NCBI RefSeq assembly: GCF_024494565.1
Contig: NZ_JANHDN010000012.1
Location: 31,047-95,046 of the forward strand
Source of the DNA: Halorubrum rutilum
GTDB taxonomy: Archaea > Halobacteriota > Halobacteria > Halobacteriales > Haloferacaceae
Direction: 5' to 3'
Length of the DNA stretch: 64,000 nucleotides
Below are positions 35,232 through 44,132 of the stretch, piece after piece. Under the pieces are notes generated by a model, which worked only from the letters and a program-made list of their open reading frames with translations, searched no databases and was not told where the DNA came from. Within the stretch, counting starts at the first letter, position 1; every line of letters begins with the position of its first letter. Both the position numbers and the translations under genes were made by a program.

Positions 35232-35326
35232 GCGTCGAGGGCGGCGGGCCGCCGGCTCGGCTCGCGGGGGCGTCGCGGTCCCCAGACCCTCTCGCTTATC
35301 CCTCGCGACGCCGAACGCCAACGCGA

Positions 35327-36295
35327 ATGAGCGAGGAGTTCGTCCTGCTGGAGCCCGACGAGCAGCCCGGCGACGAGTGGGAACAGCTGGACGTCTCCGA
35401 CACGGAGGCCGACCGGATCGCCCGCCGGCAGGACCGCGAGTTCGACGAGTTCCGCAAGCGGATCAAAGACACCGAGCAGTTCAAGCTGCAGGAGTCGGTG
35501 TTCGACGACGCGACGCTGGCGGCGGTGTACAAGCTCGTGCAGGACGGTTACGTCGACGCCTTCGGCGGCCCGGTGTCGACGGGGAAGGAGGCGAGCGTCT
35601 TCGAGGCGCTCGGCGGGCAGGCGGGCGAGCGGCCGGAGCCCGGCTCCGCGGCCGCGAGAGGGGGTCCGGAAGGCGTCACGCCCGAGCGCGAGGTCGCCGT
35701 GAAGGTGTACCGGATCAACTCCTCGAACTTCCGGCAGATGCGCGACTACCTGGAGGGCGACCCGCGGTTCGAGGGGATCGCGAGCGACAAGAAGGCGGTC
35801 GTGCTGGCGTGGACCCGCAAGGAGTTCGCGAACCTCGAACGCGCGCGGAAGGCGGGCGTCCGGGTCCCCGAGCCGATTGCGGTCCAGCGCAACGTCCTCG
35901 TGATGGAGCTGGTCGGCCACGCCGAGGACCGCGCCCGGCGCCTGAACGAGGTCGACGTGGAGAACCCCGAGACCGCCTACGAGGTCGTCCGGGAGTACAT
36001 GCGCCGGCTCTACCGCGCCGGCCTGATCCACGGCGACCTCTCGGAGTACAACATGATCGTCCACGACGGCGAGCTGGTGATCATCGACCTCGGACAGGCC
36101 GTGACGGTCCACCACCCGAACGCCGGCGAGTTCCTCGACCGCGACTGCGAGAACGTGGCGGCCTTCTTCACCCGCGAGGGGATCGACGTCGACCCCGACG
36201 ACCTCCGCGCGTACGTGACGGAGCCGGAGCCCGACCCGAGCGGGGAGCCCGATTCGAACGCGAATGACGAGTCGATCGACGCGGCCGACGAGTAG
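35327..36295 (+). CDS. rio1: RIO-type serine protein kinase (Rio1-like)
   Basis: 322 residues from the ATG at 35327. The P-loop-like GPVSTGKEASVFEAL lies near residue 85, a lysine in VAVKVYRINSSNF, the catalytic loop in LIHGDLSEYNMIVHD near 235, and the metal loop in LVIIDLGQAVTVHHP. A glycine/proline-rich insert (about 98-120) interrupts the N-lobe. Rio1 kinases act in small-subunit ribosome maturation. The next gene is a KH protein of the same process, suggesting a functional pair. Confidence 0.93.
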   Translation: MSEEFVLLEPDEQPGDEWEQLDVSDTEADRIARRQDREFDEFRKRIKDTEQFKLQESVFDDATLAAVYKLVQDGYVDAFGGPVSTGKEASVFEALGGQAGERPEPGSAAARGGPEGVTPEREVAVKVYRINSSNFRQMRDYLEGDPRFEGIASDKKAVVLAWTRKEFANLERARKAGVRVPEPIAVQRNVLVMELVGHAEDRARRLNEVDVENPETAYEVVREYMRRLYRAGLIHGDLSEYNMIVHDGELVIIDLGQAVTVHHPNAGEFLDRDCENVAAFFTREGIDVDPDDLRAYVTEPEPDPSGEPDSNANDESIDAADE

Positions 36296-36399
36296 ACCGC
36301 GGCGAGACCGCCCTCAGCGGGCCGAAGAACCACGTTACGCGACCGCACGCCCGGCGCGACCGGAACACGTTTAAAAGGCTTCGCCGGGTATTCCGACGC

Positions 36400-36942
36400 A
36401 TGCAACACGTGACGGTTCCGCAGGACCGCATCGGCGTCGTCATCGGCGCCGGCGGCGAGACGATGCGAGAGATCGAAGAGCGGGCGAACGTGCGGCTGGA
36501 CGTCGACTCGGAGTCGGGCAGCGTCGCCATCGAGGAGCGCGACGACCCCGTGGCCGCGATGGTCGCGCCGGACGTGATCAAGGCGATCGGGCGGGGGTTC
36601 ACGCCGGAGACGGCGCTGTCGATCCTCGATCACGACCTCCGGACGCTCGACCTGATCGACCTCTCGGAGCACACCCGCAACGACAACGACCTCCAGCGCA
36701 AGAAAGGCCGGATCATCGGCGAGAACGGTCGGACGAGGGAGCTACTGGAGGAGCTGTCCGGCGCGAACGTCGTCGTCTACGGGTCGACCGTGGGCGCTGT
36801 CGGCCAGCCCGAGGAGCTGGAAGTGGTTCGCCGGGCAGTCGGGATGCTGCTCGACGGCGCCCCGCACGGCGCGGTGTACTCGTACTTAGAGCGGATGTCG
36901 AACGAGCTCGACGACGACGTGAGCTTCAACGCGCCGCAGTAG
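36400..36942 (+). CDS. KH-domain protein (Dim2/Pno1-like)
   Basis: 180 residues with two KH domains. The first has the GxxG loop in IGVVIGAGGETMREIEE near residue 10, the second in GRIIGENGRTRELLEELSG near 105, with VVVYGSTVGAVGQPEELEVV after it. This is the archaeal relative of Dim2/Pno1, which binds small-subunit rRNA. A TTTAAAAG box about 27 nt before the ATG suggests its own leaderless promoter. Its place after the RIO kinase gene fits ribosome assembly. Confidence 0.88.
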   Translation: MQHVTVPQDRIGVVIGAGGETMREIEERANVRLDVDSESGSVAIEERDDPVAAMVAPDVIKAIGRGFTPETALSILDHDLRTLDLIDLSEHTRNDNDLQRKKGRIIGENGRTRELLEELSGANVVVYGSTVGAVGQPEELEVVRRAVGMLLDGAPHGAVYSYLERMSNELDDDVSFNAPQ

Positions 36943-37011
36943 TCGAATCGCTCGTCGGTGTCGCGGTCGGCGTCGCTGTCTGTTTGTACGCGTCCGGTGA
37001 CAGATCCACGA

Positions 37012-37065
37012 AGAACACCGCCAAAGTCCCAGTCGCGAGGCGGCCTCACAGGCACGCGCCGCCAC
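37012..37065 (+). repeat. deletion remnant of the intergenic repeat element (copy 5)
   Basis: GAACACCGCCAAAGTCCCAG plus TCGCGAGG matches the forward start of the element, and it is joined directly to GGCCTCACAGGCACGCGCCGCC, its far end. The middle 210 bp with stems 1 and 2 are gone. It lies in the 285-bp gap before the thermosome gene. Confidence 0.7.
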
Positions 37066-37182
37066 AGTCAGTATATACGTAGTCACGTCCCGCCGCCCGA
37101 TCTGTCGTTCTATATAAACACCCGTGATAACGAGACACATACCGCTCGAATATCCCCCACCGTGCCGCGGTTTCGCACGCGT

Positions 37183-37201
37183 CGAACGAAGGGTTTATAT
37201 A
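37183..37201 (+). promoter_or_regulatory. thermosome gene promoter with CGAACGAA element
   Basis: CGAACGAAGGG directly precedes the box TTTATATA (37194-37201), about 27-34 nt before the ATG. CGAA elements next to the TATA box have been described in Haloferax cct heat-shock promoters, so heat-shock control is likely here by analogy. Confidence 0.65.
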
Positions 37202-37227
37202 GAATCACAAACAATCAAAGGTTGATT

Positions 37228-38913
37228 ATGTCTCAGCGACAGCGGATGGGCAATCAGCCCATGATCGTACTTTCCGAGGAGTCGCAGCGCACCTCCGGAA
37301 AGGACGCCCAGAACATGAACATCACGGCCGGGAAGGCTGTCGCGGAGTCCGTCCGCACCACGCTCGGTCCGAAAGGGATGGACAAGATGCTCGTCGACTC
37401 CGGCGGGTCCGTCGTCGTCACGAACGACGGCGTCACCATCCTGAAGGAGATGGACATCGACCATCCGGCGGCCAACATGATCGTCGAGGTGGCCGAGACG
37501 CAGGAGGACGAGGTCGGCGACGGTACCACGAGCGCGGTCGTGGTCGCCGGTGAGCTCCTCGACCAGGCCGAGGAGCTCCTCGACCAGGACATCCACGCGA
37601 CCACCCTCGCGCAGGGGTACCGCCAGGCCGCCGAGGAGGCCAAGGCGATCCTCGAAGACGAGGCCATCGACGTCTCCGAGGACGACTACGACACGCTCGT
37701 CGAGATCGCCCAGACGGCGATGACGGGCAAGGGCGCCGAGAACGCGAAGGACCTCCTCGCCGAGCTCGTCGTCGACGCCGTCCTCGCGGTCAAGGACGAC
37801 GACGGCATCGACACGGAGAACGTCTCCGTCGAGAAGGTCGTCGGCAGCTCGATCGACCAATCCGAGCTCGTCGAGGGCGTCATCGTCGACAAGGAGCGCG
37901 TCGACGAGAACATGCCCTTCGCGGTCGAGGACGCCGACGTGGCGCTGTTCGACGGCGCCATCGAGGTCAAGGAGACCGAGATCGACGCCGAGGTCAACGT
38001 CACGGACCCCGACCAGCTCCAGCAGTTCCTCGACCAGGAGGAAGCGCAGCTCCGCGAGATGGTCGACCACCTCACCGACATCGGCGCCGACGTCGTCTTC
38101 GTCGGTGACGGCATCGACGACATGGCGCAGCACTACCTCGCGCAGGAGGGCATCCTCGCCGTCCGCCGCGCGAAGTCCGGCGACCTGAATCGCCTCGCTC
38201 GCGCGACCGGCGGCCGCGTCGTCTCCAACCTCGAAGACATCGAGTCGGACGACCTCGGCTTCGCCGGCTCCGTCGCCCAGAAGGACATCGGCGGCGACGA
38301 GCGCATCTTCGTCGAGGACGTCGAGGAGGCGAAGTCCGTCACCCTCATCCTCCGCGGCGGCACCGAGCACGTCGTCGACGAGGTCGAGCGCGCCATCGAG
38401 GACTCGCTCGGCGTCGTCCGCACGACGCTGCTCGACGGGCAGGTCCTGCCCGGCGGCGGCGCGCCCGAGGCCGAGCTCGCGCTGCAGCTCCGCGACTTCG
38501 CCGACTCCGTCGGCGGCCGCGAGCAGCTCGCCGTCGAGGCGTTCGCCGACGCGCTGGAAGTCGTCCCGCGCACCCTCGCCGAGAACGCGGGTCTCGACCC
38601 CATCGACTCGCTGGTCGACCTCCGCTCCCGGCACGACGCCGGCGAGTTCGGCGCCGGTCTCGACGCCTACACGGGCGACGTGATCGACATGGAGGCCGAG
38701 GGCGTCGTGGAGCCGCTCCGCGTCAAGACCCAGGCCATCGAGTCCGCCACCGAGGCGGCCGTCATGATCCTCCGCATCGACGACGTCATCGCGGCCGGCG
38801 ACCTCAAGGGCGGCGGCACCGACGACGGCGGCGACGAGGGCGGCCCCGGCGGCGCGCCCGGCGGCATGGGCGGCGGCATGGGCGGCATGGGCGGTATGGG
38901 CGGTGCGATGTGA
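37228..38913 (+). CDS. thermosome subunit (group II chaperonin)
   Basis: 561 residues from the ATG at 37228. ATP-binding motifs are [29 protein letters not shown] and [16 protein letters not shown] in the N-terminal equatorial part. The apical domain lies in the middle, and the second equatorial part has [18 protein letters not shown]. The C-terminal tail is a glycine/methionine repeat ([13 protein letters not shown]) that projects into the folding chamber. It forms the archaeal double-ring chaperonin, possibly with other subunits encoded elsewhere. Confidence 0.96.
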   Translation: MSQRQRMGNQPMIVLSEESQRTSGKDAQNMNITAGKAVAESVRTTLGPKGMDKMLVDSGGSVVVTNDGVTILKEMDIDHPAANMIVEVAETQEDEVGDGTTSAVVVAGELLDQAEELLDQDIHATTLAQGYRQAAEEAKAILEDEAIDVSEDDYDTLVEIAQTAMTGKGAENAKDLLAELVVDAVLAVKDDDGIDTENVSVEKVVGSSIDQSELVEGVIVDKERVDENMPFAVEDADVALFDGAIEVKETEIDAEVNVTDPDQLQQFLDQEEAQLREMVDHLTDIGADVVFVGDGIDDMAQHYLAQEGILAVRRAKSGDLNRLARATGGRVVSNLEDIESDDLGFAGSVAQKDIGGDERIFVEDVEEAKSVTLILRGGTEHVVDEVERAIEDSLGVVRTTLLDGQVLPGGGAPEAELALQLRDFADSVGGREQLAVEAFADALEVVPRTLAENAGLDPIDSLVDLRSRHDAGEFGAGLDAYTGDVIDMEAEGVVEPLRVKTQAIESATEAAVMILRIDDVIAAGDLKGGGTDDGGDEGGPGGAPGGMGGGMGGMGGMGGAM

Positions 38914-39225
38914 AGTTCGGCGAGAACTCACACAGCCCCCTGACTCCGACCTGACGCCGAACCGCACCGCCTCCCGACCGACCGTCGCGCGCCCCTTACG
39001 GGCCTCGACGACACGCGCTTTTTATCGACGACCGCTCGCGGAGCCGACGGCTCGTCGCTCGCGACGCCGTTCCACTCGATCTGCCGACACGACGATAACA
39101 CCGACGTAACCACCCGACACGAGGGTTCGCGAGCCGTTAAGTGCCGGCCGCCCCTCCGATCGACCACGAGACGCGGGCGCCGCGATCGCGTGCGACGCGG
39201 CCCGTCCCGTCCGATTTGATTCATC
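38914..39225. other. 312-bp intergenic gap with no gene or repeat seen
   Basis: Between the thermosome and LUD genes. There is a TTTTTATCG box near 39018 and a GTTAAGTG near 39135, neither well placed for a leaderless start at 39226. No open frame of convincing composition, tRNA or copy of the repeat element was found. Confidence 0.6.
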
Positions 39226-39882
39226 ATGCCACAGCAGAAAGCGGACTACGCGGACGACGCCGAGATCGACGACGCGCTCGACCAGCTTCCCGACGACGAG
39301 ACCGTCGACTCGGCGGTCGCGGGGCTCGAAGCCAGCGGCTTCGAGGTCGTGGTCGTCGACTCGGCCGCGGAGGCGCTGGAGGCCGTCGAAGCACAGATTC
39401 CCGCGGGCGCGTCCGTGATGAACGGCCACTCGACGACCCTCGAAGAGATCGGCTTCGACGACCTCCTGAGCGAGGGCGACCACGAGTGGGAGAGCCTCGC
39501 CGACGAGATCTGGAGCATCGACGACGACGCCGAGCGACAGGCCGCGCGCCGGCAGTCACAGACCGCGGACTACTTCCTCGGCGGGATCAACGCGATCGCG
39601 GAGACGGGCGAGCTCGTCGCCGCCGACCTCTCCGGCAGCCGCGTCGGGGCGTACCCGTTCGCCGCCGGCAACGTGGTCATCGTCAGCGGCGTGAACAAGA
39701 TCGTCCCCACGCTCGACGACGCCCTCGACCGGCTGGAGTCGGTCGCGTACCCGCTGGAGAACGAGCGCGCGCAGGAGGCGTACGGCGTCGAATCGTCGAT
39801 CGCGAAACAGCTCATCTACCGGCAGGAGACCGAGGAGGGCCGGACGACGGTCGTCCTCGTGCGGGAGCGGCTCGGATACTGA
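39226..39882 (+). CDS. LUD-domain protein (lactate utilisation LutC-like)
   Basis: 218 residues. The LUD fold shows VVVVDSAAEALEAVEAQIP, GASVMNGHSTTLEEIG, QTADYFLGGINAIAETGELV and the nucleotide-loop-like AYPFAAGNVVIVSGVNKIVP near residue 145. Relatives include LutC/YkgG of lactate oxidation complexes, but no lutA or lutB partner is nearby. Stand-alone LUD proteins are common in archaea and their role is not settled. Confidence 0.87.
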   Translation: MPQQKADYADDAEIDDALDQLPDDETVDSAVAGLEASGFEVVVVDSAAEALEAVEAQIPAGASVMNGHSTTLEEIGFDDLLSEGDHEWESLADEIWSIDDDAERQAARRQSQTADYFLGGINAIAETGELVAADLSGSRVGAYPFAAGNVVIVSGVNKIVPTLDDALDRLESVAYPLENERAQEAYGVESSIAKQLIYRQETEEGRTTVVLVRERLGY

Positions 39883-39986
39883 GTTCGGTTTCGGCGACAC
39901 GTCACGCGCTTTTTCCCTCGATTTCGACGACTTGGAGCGGTCGCGTCGCTCTCGGTGTTTTTCGCGGCGAGGAGTACGGGCGCGAC

Positions 39987-40038
39987 GGGATTCGAACCAC
40001 TGTCACTCCGCTTCGCTCCGTTCTCTGATTCGAATCCC
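39987..40038. repeat. inverted repeat with tRNA T-arm-like arms
   Basis: GGGATTCGAA (39987-39996) and TTCGAATCCC (40029-40038) are perfect inverted arms around a spacer containing CACTCCGCTTCGCTCCG. The arm sequence equals the TTCGAATCCC of a tRNA T-arm. The tRNA-Lys gene with the same T-arm begins about 50 bp away. Confidence 0.75.
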
Positions 40039-40086
40039 TCCCTCAGCACAGCACCGCCGCTCGCGATGTTGCTCGCGGCGGTACAG

Positions 40087-40160
40087 CGGGCCGGGAGGGA
40101 TTCGAACCCCCGACCGTCCGGTTAAAAGCCGGACGCTCTCCCTAACTGAGCTACCGGCCC
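40087..40160 (-). tRNA. tRNA-Lys (anticodon TTT)
   Basis: Minus strand. The acceptor pairs GGGCCGG with CCGGCCC and the discriminator is G. The D-arm contains AGCTCAGTTAGGGAGAGC. The anticodon stem TCCGG/CCGGA encloses CTTTTAA with TTT as anticodon. The T-arm encloses TTCGAAT. No intron is seen and CCA is not encoded. Confidence 0.94.
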
Positions 40161-40272
40161 AGGCACGGATCGGTAGGGCCAGACCACGGATAAACGTTTA
40201 GAAACCGCCCGCGACGAGGTTCCAGTCCGGCGGATCCGAAACGGTTTCCCGGCCCTCTACGTCCCCGCGAGC

Positions 40273-41619
40273 ATGGACTTCGACATGCGGGCGTTCGCCG
40301 CCGACCTCTGTCGGTTCGCCTCCACCGCCGGCGAGGAGGCGGCCGCGGCCGACTTCGTCGAGGAGACGCTCGACGACCTCGGCTTCGAGACGTACGCGTG
40401 GGGCGCCGACGCCGACCTCCTCGCGGACCACCCCTCCTTCCCGGACGACCTCGACGAGACGGACGTGGCTGGGCGCCGGAGCGTCGGCGGCGTGCTCGAA
40501 CTCGGCGGGGCGGACGCGGCGGGGACGGGACGCGGCGACCCAGACGGCGACGGGACTCCCGCGGTCGTGCTGAACGGGCACATCGACGTGGTCCCGGCCG
40601 AGCCCGCGGAGTGGTCGAGCGACCCCTTCGAGCCGGTGTGGGGGGAGGCCAGCGAGGGGATCGACGGCAACGCCGACGGCGACGCCCTCACCGCCCGCGG
40701 CGCGGCGGACATGAAGTCGGGGGTCGCGGCGTGCGTGGGCGCCGCGCTCGACGTGCGAGCGGCGGCCGAGGGCGGGGGACTCGACCTCGCGCCGGGCGGG
40801 CTCCGGGTCGTCGTCGAGGCGGTCGCGGGCGAGGAGGACGGCGGGTACGGCGCGGCGACCGCCGCGCTCGCGAACCCGTACCCCTTCGAGCGCGACGCGG
40901 CGATCGTGGCGGAGCCGACCGAGCTGCGCCCCGTGGTCGCCACCGAGGGGTCGCTCATGGCGCGGCTGGAGCTGACCGGGCGGAGCGCGCACGCCGCCAC
41001 GCGCTGGCGCGGCGAGGACGTCCTCCCGCGGTTCGAGGCGATCCGGGGGGCGTTCGCCGAGCTGGAGACCGAGCGCGGCGAGTCGGTGACGCATCCCCTG
41101 TACGGGGAGTTCCCGGTGCCGTGGCCGGTGGTCTGCGGGACGGTCGAGGCCGGGTCGTGGGCGTCGACGGTGCCGGCGGCGCTGACCGCCGAGTTCCGGA
41201 TCGGAGTCGCGCCCGGGGAGACGGTCGACGAGGTGGAGGCGGCGTTCCGCGAGCGGCTCGACGAGGTCGCCGCCGAGGACCCGTGGCTGCGCGAGCGCCC
41301 GCCGACGTTCGAGCGGTTCTCGGTGCAGTTCGAACCCGCGGAGGTCGCGGTCGACGAGCCGATCGTCGAGGCCGCGCGGGCGGGGCTCGTCGACGCCGGC
41401 CTCCCGAACCCGGAGCCGACGGGGGCGACGTACGGCGCCGACTCCAGGCACTACGTCGCGGCGGGGATCCCGACCGTCCTGTTGGGGCCGGGGACCGTCA
41501 CGGAGGCGCACTACCCGGACGAGACGATCGCGTGGGACGAGGTCGAGAAGGGGCGGGCGGCGATCGCGGCCGCGGTCGGTCGGTTCGCCGCGCGCTACTC
41601 GGGCGCGTCGGCGAAGTAG
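40273..41619 (+). CDS. M20 family metallopeptidase/deacylase (ArgE/DapE-like)
   Basis: 448 residues. Metal and catalytic residues are in VVLNGHIDVVPAEP near residue 100, ARGAADMKSGVAA, AVAGEEDGGYG and IVAEPTELRPVV. The dimerisation domain starts at ARLELTGRSAHAATRWRGED, and the last histidine is in GTVTEAHYPDE. The family hydrolyses N-acyl amino acids, for example acetylornithine or succinyl-diaminopimelate; this copy stands alone, so the substrate is undetermined. The 3' end overlaps the convergent next gene by 25 bp. Confidence 0.9.
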   Translation: MDFDMRAFAADLCRFASTAGEEAAAADFVEETLDDLGFETYAWGADADLLADHPSFPDDLDETDVAGRRSVGGVLELGGADAAGTGRGDPDGDGTPAVVLNGHIDVVPAEPAEWSSDPFEPVWGEASEGIDGNADGDALTARGAADMKSGVAACVGAALDVRAAAEGGGLDLAPGGLRVVVEAVAGEEDGGYGAATAALANPYPFERDAAIVAEPTELRPVVATEGSLMARLELTGRSAHAATRWRGEDVLPRFEAIRGAFAELETERGESVTHPLYGEFPVPWPVVCGTVEAGSWASTVPAALTAEFRIGVAPGETVDEVEAAFRERLDEVAAEDPWLRERPPTFERFSVQFEPAEVAVDEPIVEAARAGLVDAGLPNPEPTGATYGADSRHYVAAGIPTVLLGPGTVTEAHYPDETIAWDEVEKGRAAIAAAVGRFAARYSGASAK

Positions 41620-42260
41620 CCGTCGAGCGCCTCGGCGACGAGCGCGCCGGGCTCGACGTTCCGGTTCGAGGCGCGGCGCCGGAGCTCCACGTAGGTGTCG
41701 AGGGGGAGGCGGACGCCGAGCGCCCCGAGCTCGGCGCCCACGTCGCGGACGGCGGCCTCGACGTCGGCGCCGTCGTTGACCGCGGAGGCGATGGAGCGCA
41801 CTTCGCGGACCGTGAGGTCGCCGTCGATGGTCGCCCACGCGAGGAGGTAGCGGTCGGTGCCGCCGAGGCGCGCGACGTGTTTCGCCGCGCTCGGCGCGAT
41901 GCGCCCCCCGGCGACCTGTCGGCGGATCGCCTGCGGGAGGTCGTGGACGCGGGCCCACTTGCGGATGAACGCCACGGAGACGTCGTCGCCCGCGCGTTCG
42001 GCGGCCGCCTTGTACGAGCCGACGCCGCGGACCAGGGCCGCGCACGCGGCCGCCCCGCGCAGCATCAGGACGTTGTCCTCGTCGCCGACGTCGCCGGCCG
42101 CGAAGCGGGCCACCGTCTCGGCCGCCTTGGCCACGCTCTCGGGGTCGTCGGGGTCGAAGCCGACCGCCTCCGCGGCCCGCTCGCCCGTCACCTCGGGGTC
42201 GGCCCGGACGACGGGCTCGCCGACGGGAGAGCGGCGGTCAGCGCGGGAGTCCTCGTTCAT
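41595..42260 (-). CDS. conserved haloarchaeal protein with ParB-like helical region
   Basis: 221 residues from the ATG at 42260. A helical core has AAAERAGDDVSVAFIRKWARVHDLP and IAPSAAKHVARLGGTDRYLLAWA, reminiscent of the KorB/ParB-type HTH, and a C-terminal ELRRRASNRNVEPGALVAEAL looks like a ribbon-helix-helix. DNA binding is therefore plausible. The start is chosen because a TTATAT box lies about 25 nt upstream; the longer frame would begin upstream of, or within, the promoter. It overlaps the convergent M20 gene by 25 bp. Confidence 0.78.
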   Translation of the reverse strand: MNEDSRADRRSPVGEPVVRADPEVTGERAAEAVGFDPDDPESVAKAAETVARFAAGDVGDEDNVLMLRGAAACAALVRGVGSYKAAAERAGDDVSVAFIRKWARVHDLPQAIRRQVAGGRIAPSAAKHVARLGGTDRYLLAWATIDGDLTVREVRSIASAVNDGADVEAAVRDVGAELGALGVRLPLDTYVELRRRASNRNVEPGALVAEALDGYFADAPE

Positions 42261-42280
42261 ACGCTCATCTTCGGGTGTAC

Positions 42281-42290
42281 GCATATAAGC
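42281..42290 (-). promoter_or_regulatory. TATA box for the gene at 41595-42260
   Basis: GCTTATATGC on the minus strand is centred about 25 nt before the ATG at 42260, the expected spacing for a leaderless transcript. It decides the start codon of this gene. Confidence 0.65.
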
Positions 42291-42448
42291 GACCGGCACC
42301 GGGGCAGGATTCGCTCACGACCGGGACGAGCCCGGACGGACCGCGAGACCGCCGATGACGGCCCGAAGAGAGCGACAGCCGCCCGACGGCAACGATGTGG
42401 TTTATACGTGTGCCGTGAGGCGGCGTCACGGTTACTTATCATCGAATT

Positions 42449-42760
42449 GCGGTGGCGCGTGCCTCCGAGGCCGCCTCGCGGCCGAGGAGCACGCGCGAGG
42501 GAGCCGGTGAGCGCTCGCAGAGCGCGAACCGCGAGGCTGGGGAGGCGTGAGGCTGCGGTGCGGTTGCGGGCGGGTGGGACTCAAAGGGGCAGCCGCGAGG
42601 ACGAAGGCGGCCGCAGTAAGCACCGCAGCGAGCATCGCGAGCGAGGAGCGCAGCAAGGCCTCCGAGTCGTCGCGGCTGGGGCTTTGAAGATGTTCACCGT
42701 CTATCTGTAGTTAGATGTTTATAAGCGAGCGGCTGGGCCTTTGGAGATGTTCACCGCGCT
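42449..42760 (-). repeat. structured intergenic repeat element, copy 6 (reverse) plus a second 57-bp module
   Basis: This lies in the 614-bp gap before the TPR gene. Stem 3 has a GGCCGC/GCGGCC tip (about 42469-42483), and stem 2 has GAGCGCTC/GAGCGC. The shared GAGGCTGGGGAGG and GGGACTCAAAGGGGCAGCC follow. Stem 1 is shorter (9 bp, 42590-42598 with 42670-42678) and otherwise imperfect. The end block GGCTGGGGCTTTG is repeated at +57 (GGCTGGGCCTTTGG). The rest of the gap, 42291-42448 and 42761-42874, shows only TATA-like boxes. Confidence 0.82.
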
Positions 42761-42874
42761 AGCAACTGCGTATAAGCGATCAATGCGACTCATAACGACG
42801 GAAGGTGCGTATAAACCACATCCGTCCAGTCGGCGACGCAACCCTTACGCGTCGTGACCGTCAAACTGGGCCGT

Positions 42875-43801
42875 ATGACCGACGAACGCGACGGCGACCG
42901 CCACGAGTTCTCCGCGGGGCAGGGCGTCGACGCCGACTACGAGGAGTTCACCCTCGACCCCGAGGAGCTCGACGCCGACCCGAACACGGTCGACCCCGTC
43001 GACTCCCGCGTGCTGACCGACATCCTCGACAAGCGCAACGTCGAGAGCGACGCCATCGACGTGGAGCGACTCATCGACGTCGGGCTCTCGTATATGGGGA
43101 TCAACCGCTTCGAGGAGGCGACCGAGACGTTCGAGCGCGCCGCCCACTTCGCCGAGGAGGACTCGCTGGAGGCCCAGGAGGCCTGGGTGAACAAGGGCGC
43201 GGCTCACGCCGAGTTAGAGGAGTACGACGAGGCCATCGGCGCCTACGAGGAGGCGCTGCGGATCGACGACGACTCGGAGCACGCCGCGACCGCCGAGACC
43301 AACCTCGCGTACGCGCTCTGGGAGTTCGGCCGCACCGAGCAGGCGCTCGAACACGCCGAGCGCGCCGTCGAGACCGACCCGCGCTTCGCCGAGGCGTGGT
43401 ACAACCGGGGGTTCCTGCTGGTCGAGCGCGGGCTCGCCGAGGACGCCGTCACCTGCTTCGACAACGCGATTCGGCTCGGTTACCGGAGCGCGGGCGTCCT
43501 CGAAGAGAAGGCGCGCGCCCTCGAAGAGGCCGGCGAGCACGAGCAGGCCGAGGAGGTCGCCGACCGCGCCGACGAGATCCGGCGCGAGGCGGAAGAGCAG
43601 ATGGTCGAGGAACAGACCGGGCAGGCGCCCGGGCCGGGCGGTGGGGGCGGTCGCGGGCGAGGCGGCGGTCGGGGCGGCGCCGGCGGTCCGGGGGGACAGG
43701 CGGGCGGCCGCGGCGGCCGGGGCGGGCAGCCGGGCGAGCGCGACGAGGCGGCCGAGCCCCCGGAGCGAGAGCTCCAGGGCGAGGGGCCAGAGGGCTTCTA
43801 G
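42875..43801 (+). CDS. TPR-repeat protein with a glycine/arginine-rich tail
   Basis: 308 residues from the ATG at 42875. Tandem TPRs run from about 70 to 225, for example AWVNKGAAHAELEEYDEAIG, ETNLAYALWEFGRTEQALEH and AWYNRGFLLVERGLAEDAV. The C-terminal 60 residues are a GRGGG/RGG-rich segment. RGG-like tails often bind RNA, so a scaffold acting on RNA or ribosomes is possible. The next gene (DUF424) starts immediately after the stop, which supports an operon linked to translation. Confidence 0.85.
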   Translation: MTDERDGDRHEFSAGQGVDADYEEFTLDPEELDADPNTVDPVDSRVLTDILDKRNVESDAIDVERLIDVGLSYMGINRFEEATETFERAAHFAEEDSLEAQEAWVNKGAAHAELEEYDEAIGAYEEALRIDDDSEHAATAETNLAYALWEFGRTEQALEHAERAVETDPRFAEAWYNRGFLLVERGLAEDAVTCFDNAIRLGYRSAGVLEEKARALEEAGEHEQAEEVADRADEIRREAEEQMVEEQTGQAPGPGGGGGRGRGGGRGGAGGPGGQAGGRGGRGGQPGERDEAAEPPERELQGEGPEGF

Positions 43802-44122
43802 ATGGGCGATCCGGCCGCCGCGATGCTCCTCCGCGAGCGCGAGACCGCGGAGGGGACGCTCGTCTCCGTCTGCGACGCGGACTGCCTCGGCGAGACGTAC
43901 GAGGACGGCGCCGTGACGCTCGACGTCACCGAGGAGTTCTACGGCGGCGACGAGGCCGTCGAGGCCAGCGCCGAGGAGGTCGTCGCCGGGCTCGGCCGCG
44001 CGCAGGTCGCGAACATCGTCGGCGTCGAGGCCGTCCGCGTCGCGGTCGAGGCCGGCCTCGTCGACGAGGAGACGGTGCTCGACGTCGGCGGAACCCGACA
44101 CGCACAACTGCTCTGGCTGTGA
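43802..44122 (+). CDS. DUF424 family protein
   Basis: 106 residues whose ATG follows the TPR stop with no gap. Motifs are MLLRERETAEGTLVSVCDADCLGETYEDG, FYGGDEAVEASAEEVV and ANIVGVEAVRVAVEAGLV. This is the archaeal DUF424 family, which tends to sit near translation genes; its function is unknown. It is probably translated by coupling from the TPR gene. Confidence 0.87.
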   Translation: MGDPAAAMLLRERETAEGTLVSVCDADCLGETYEDGAVTLDVTEEFYGGDEAVEASAEEVVAGLGRAQVANIVGVEAVRVAVEAGLVDEETVLDVGGTRHAQLLWL

Positions 44123-44132
44123 GCGGGACCGT

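Noticed and set aside
39932..40201. 89-codon frame across the tRNA-Lys region
   Set aside because: It reads through the antisense of the tRNA and the palindrome; frames of this kind (GGIRTPDRPVKS) are a known artefact of tRNA genes.
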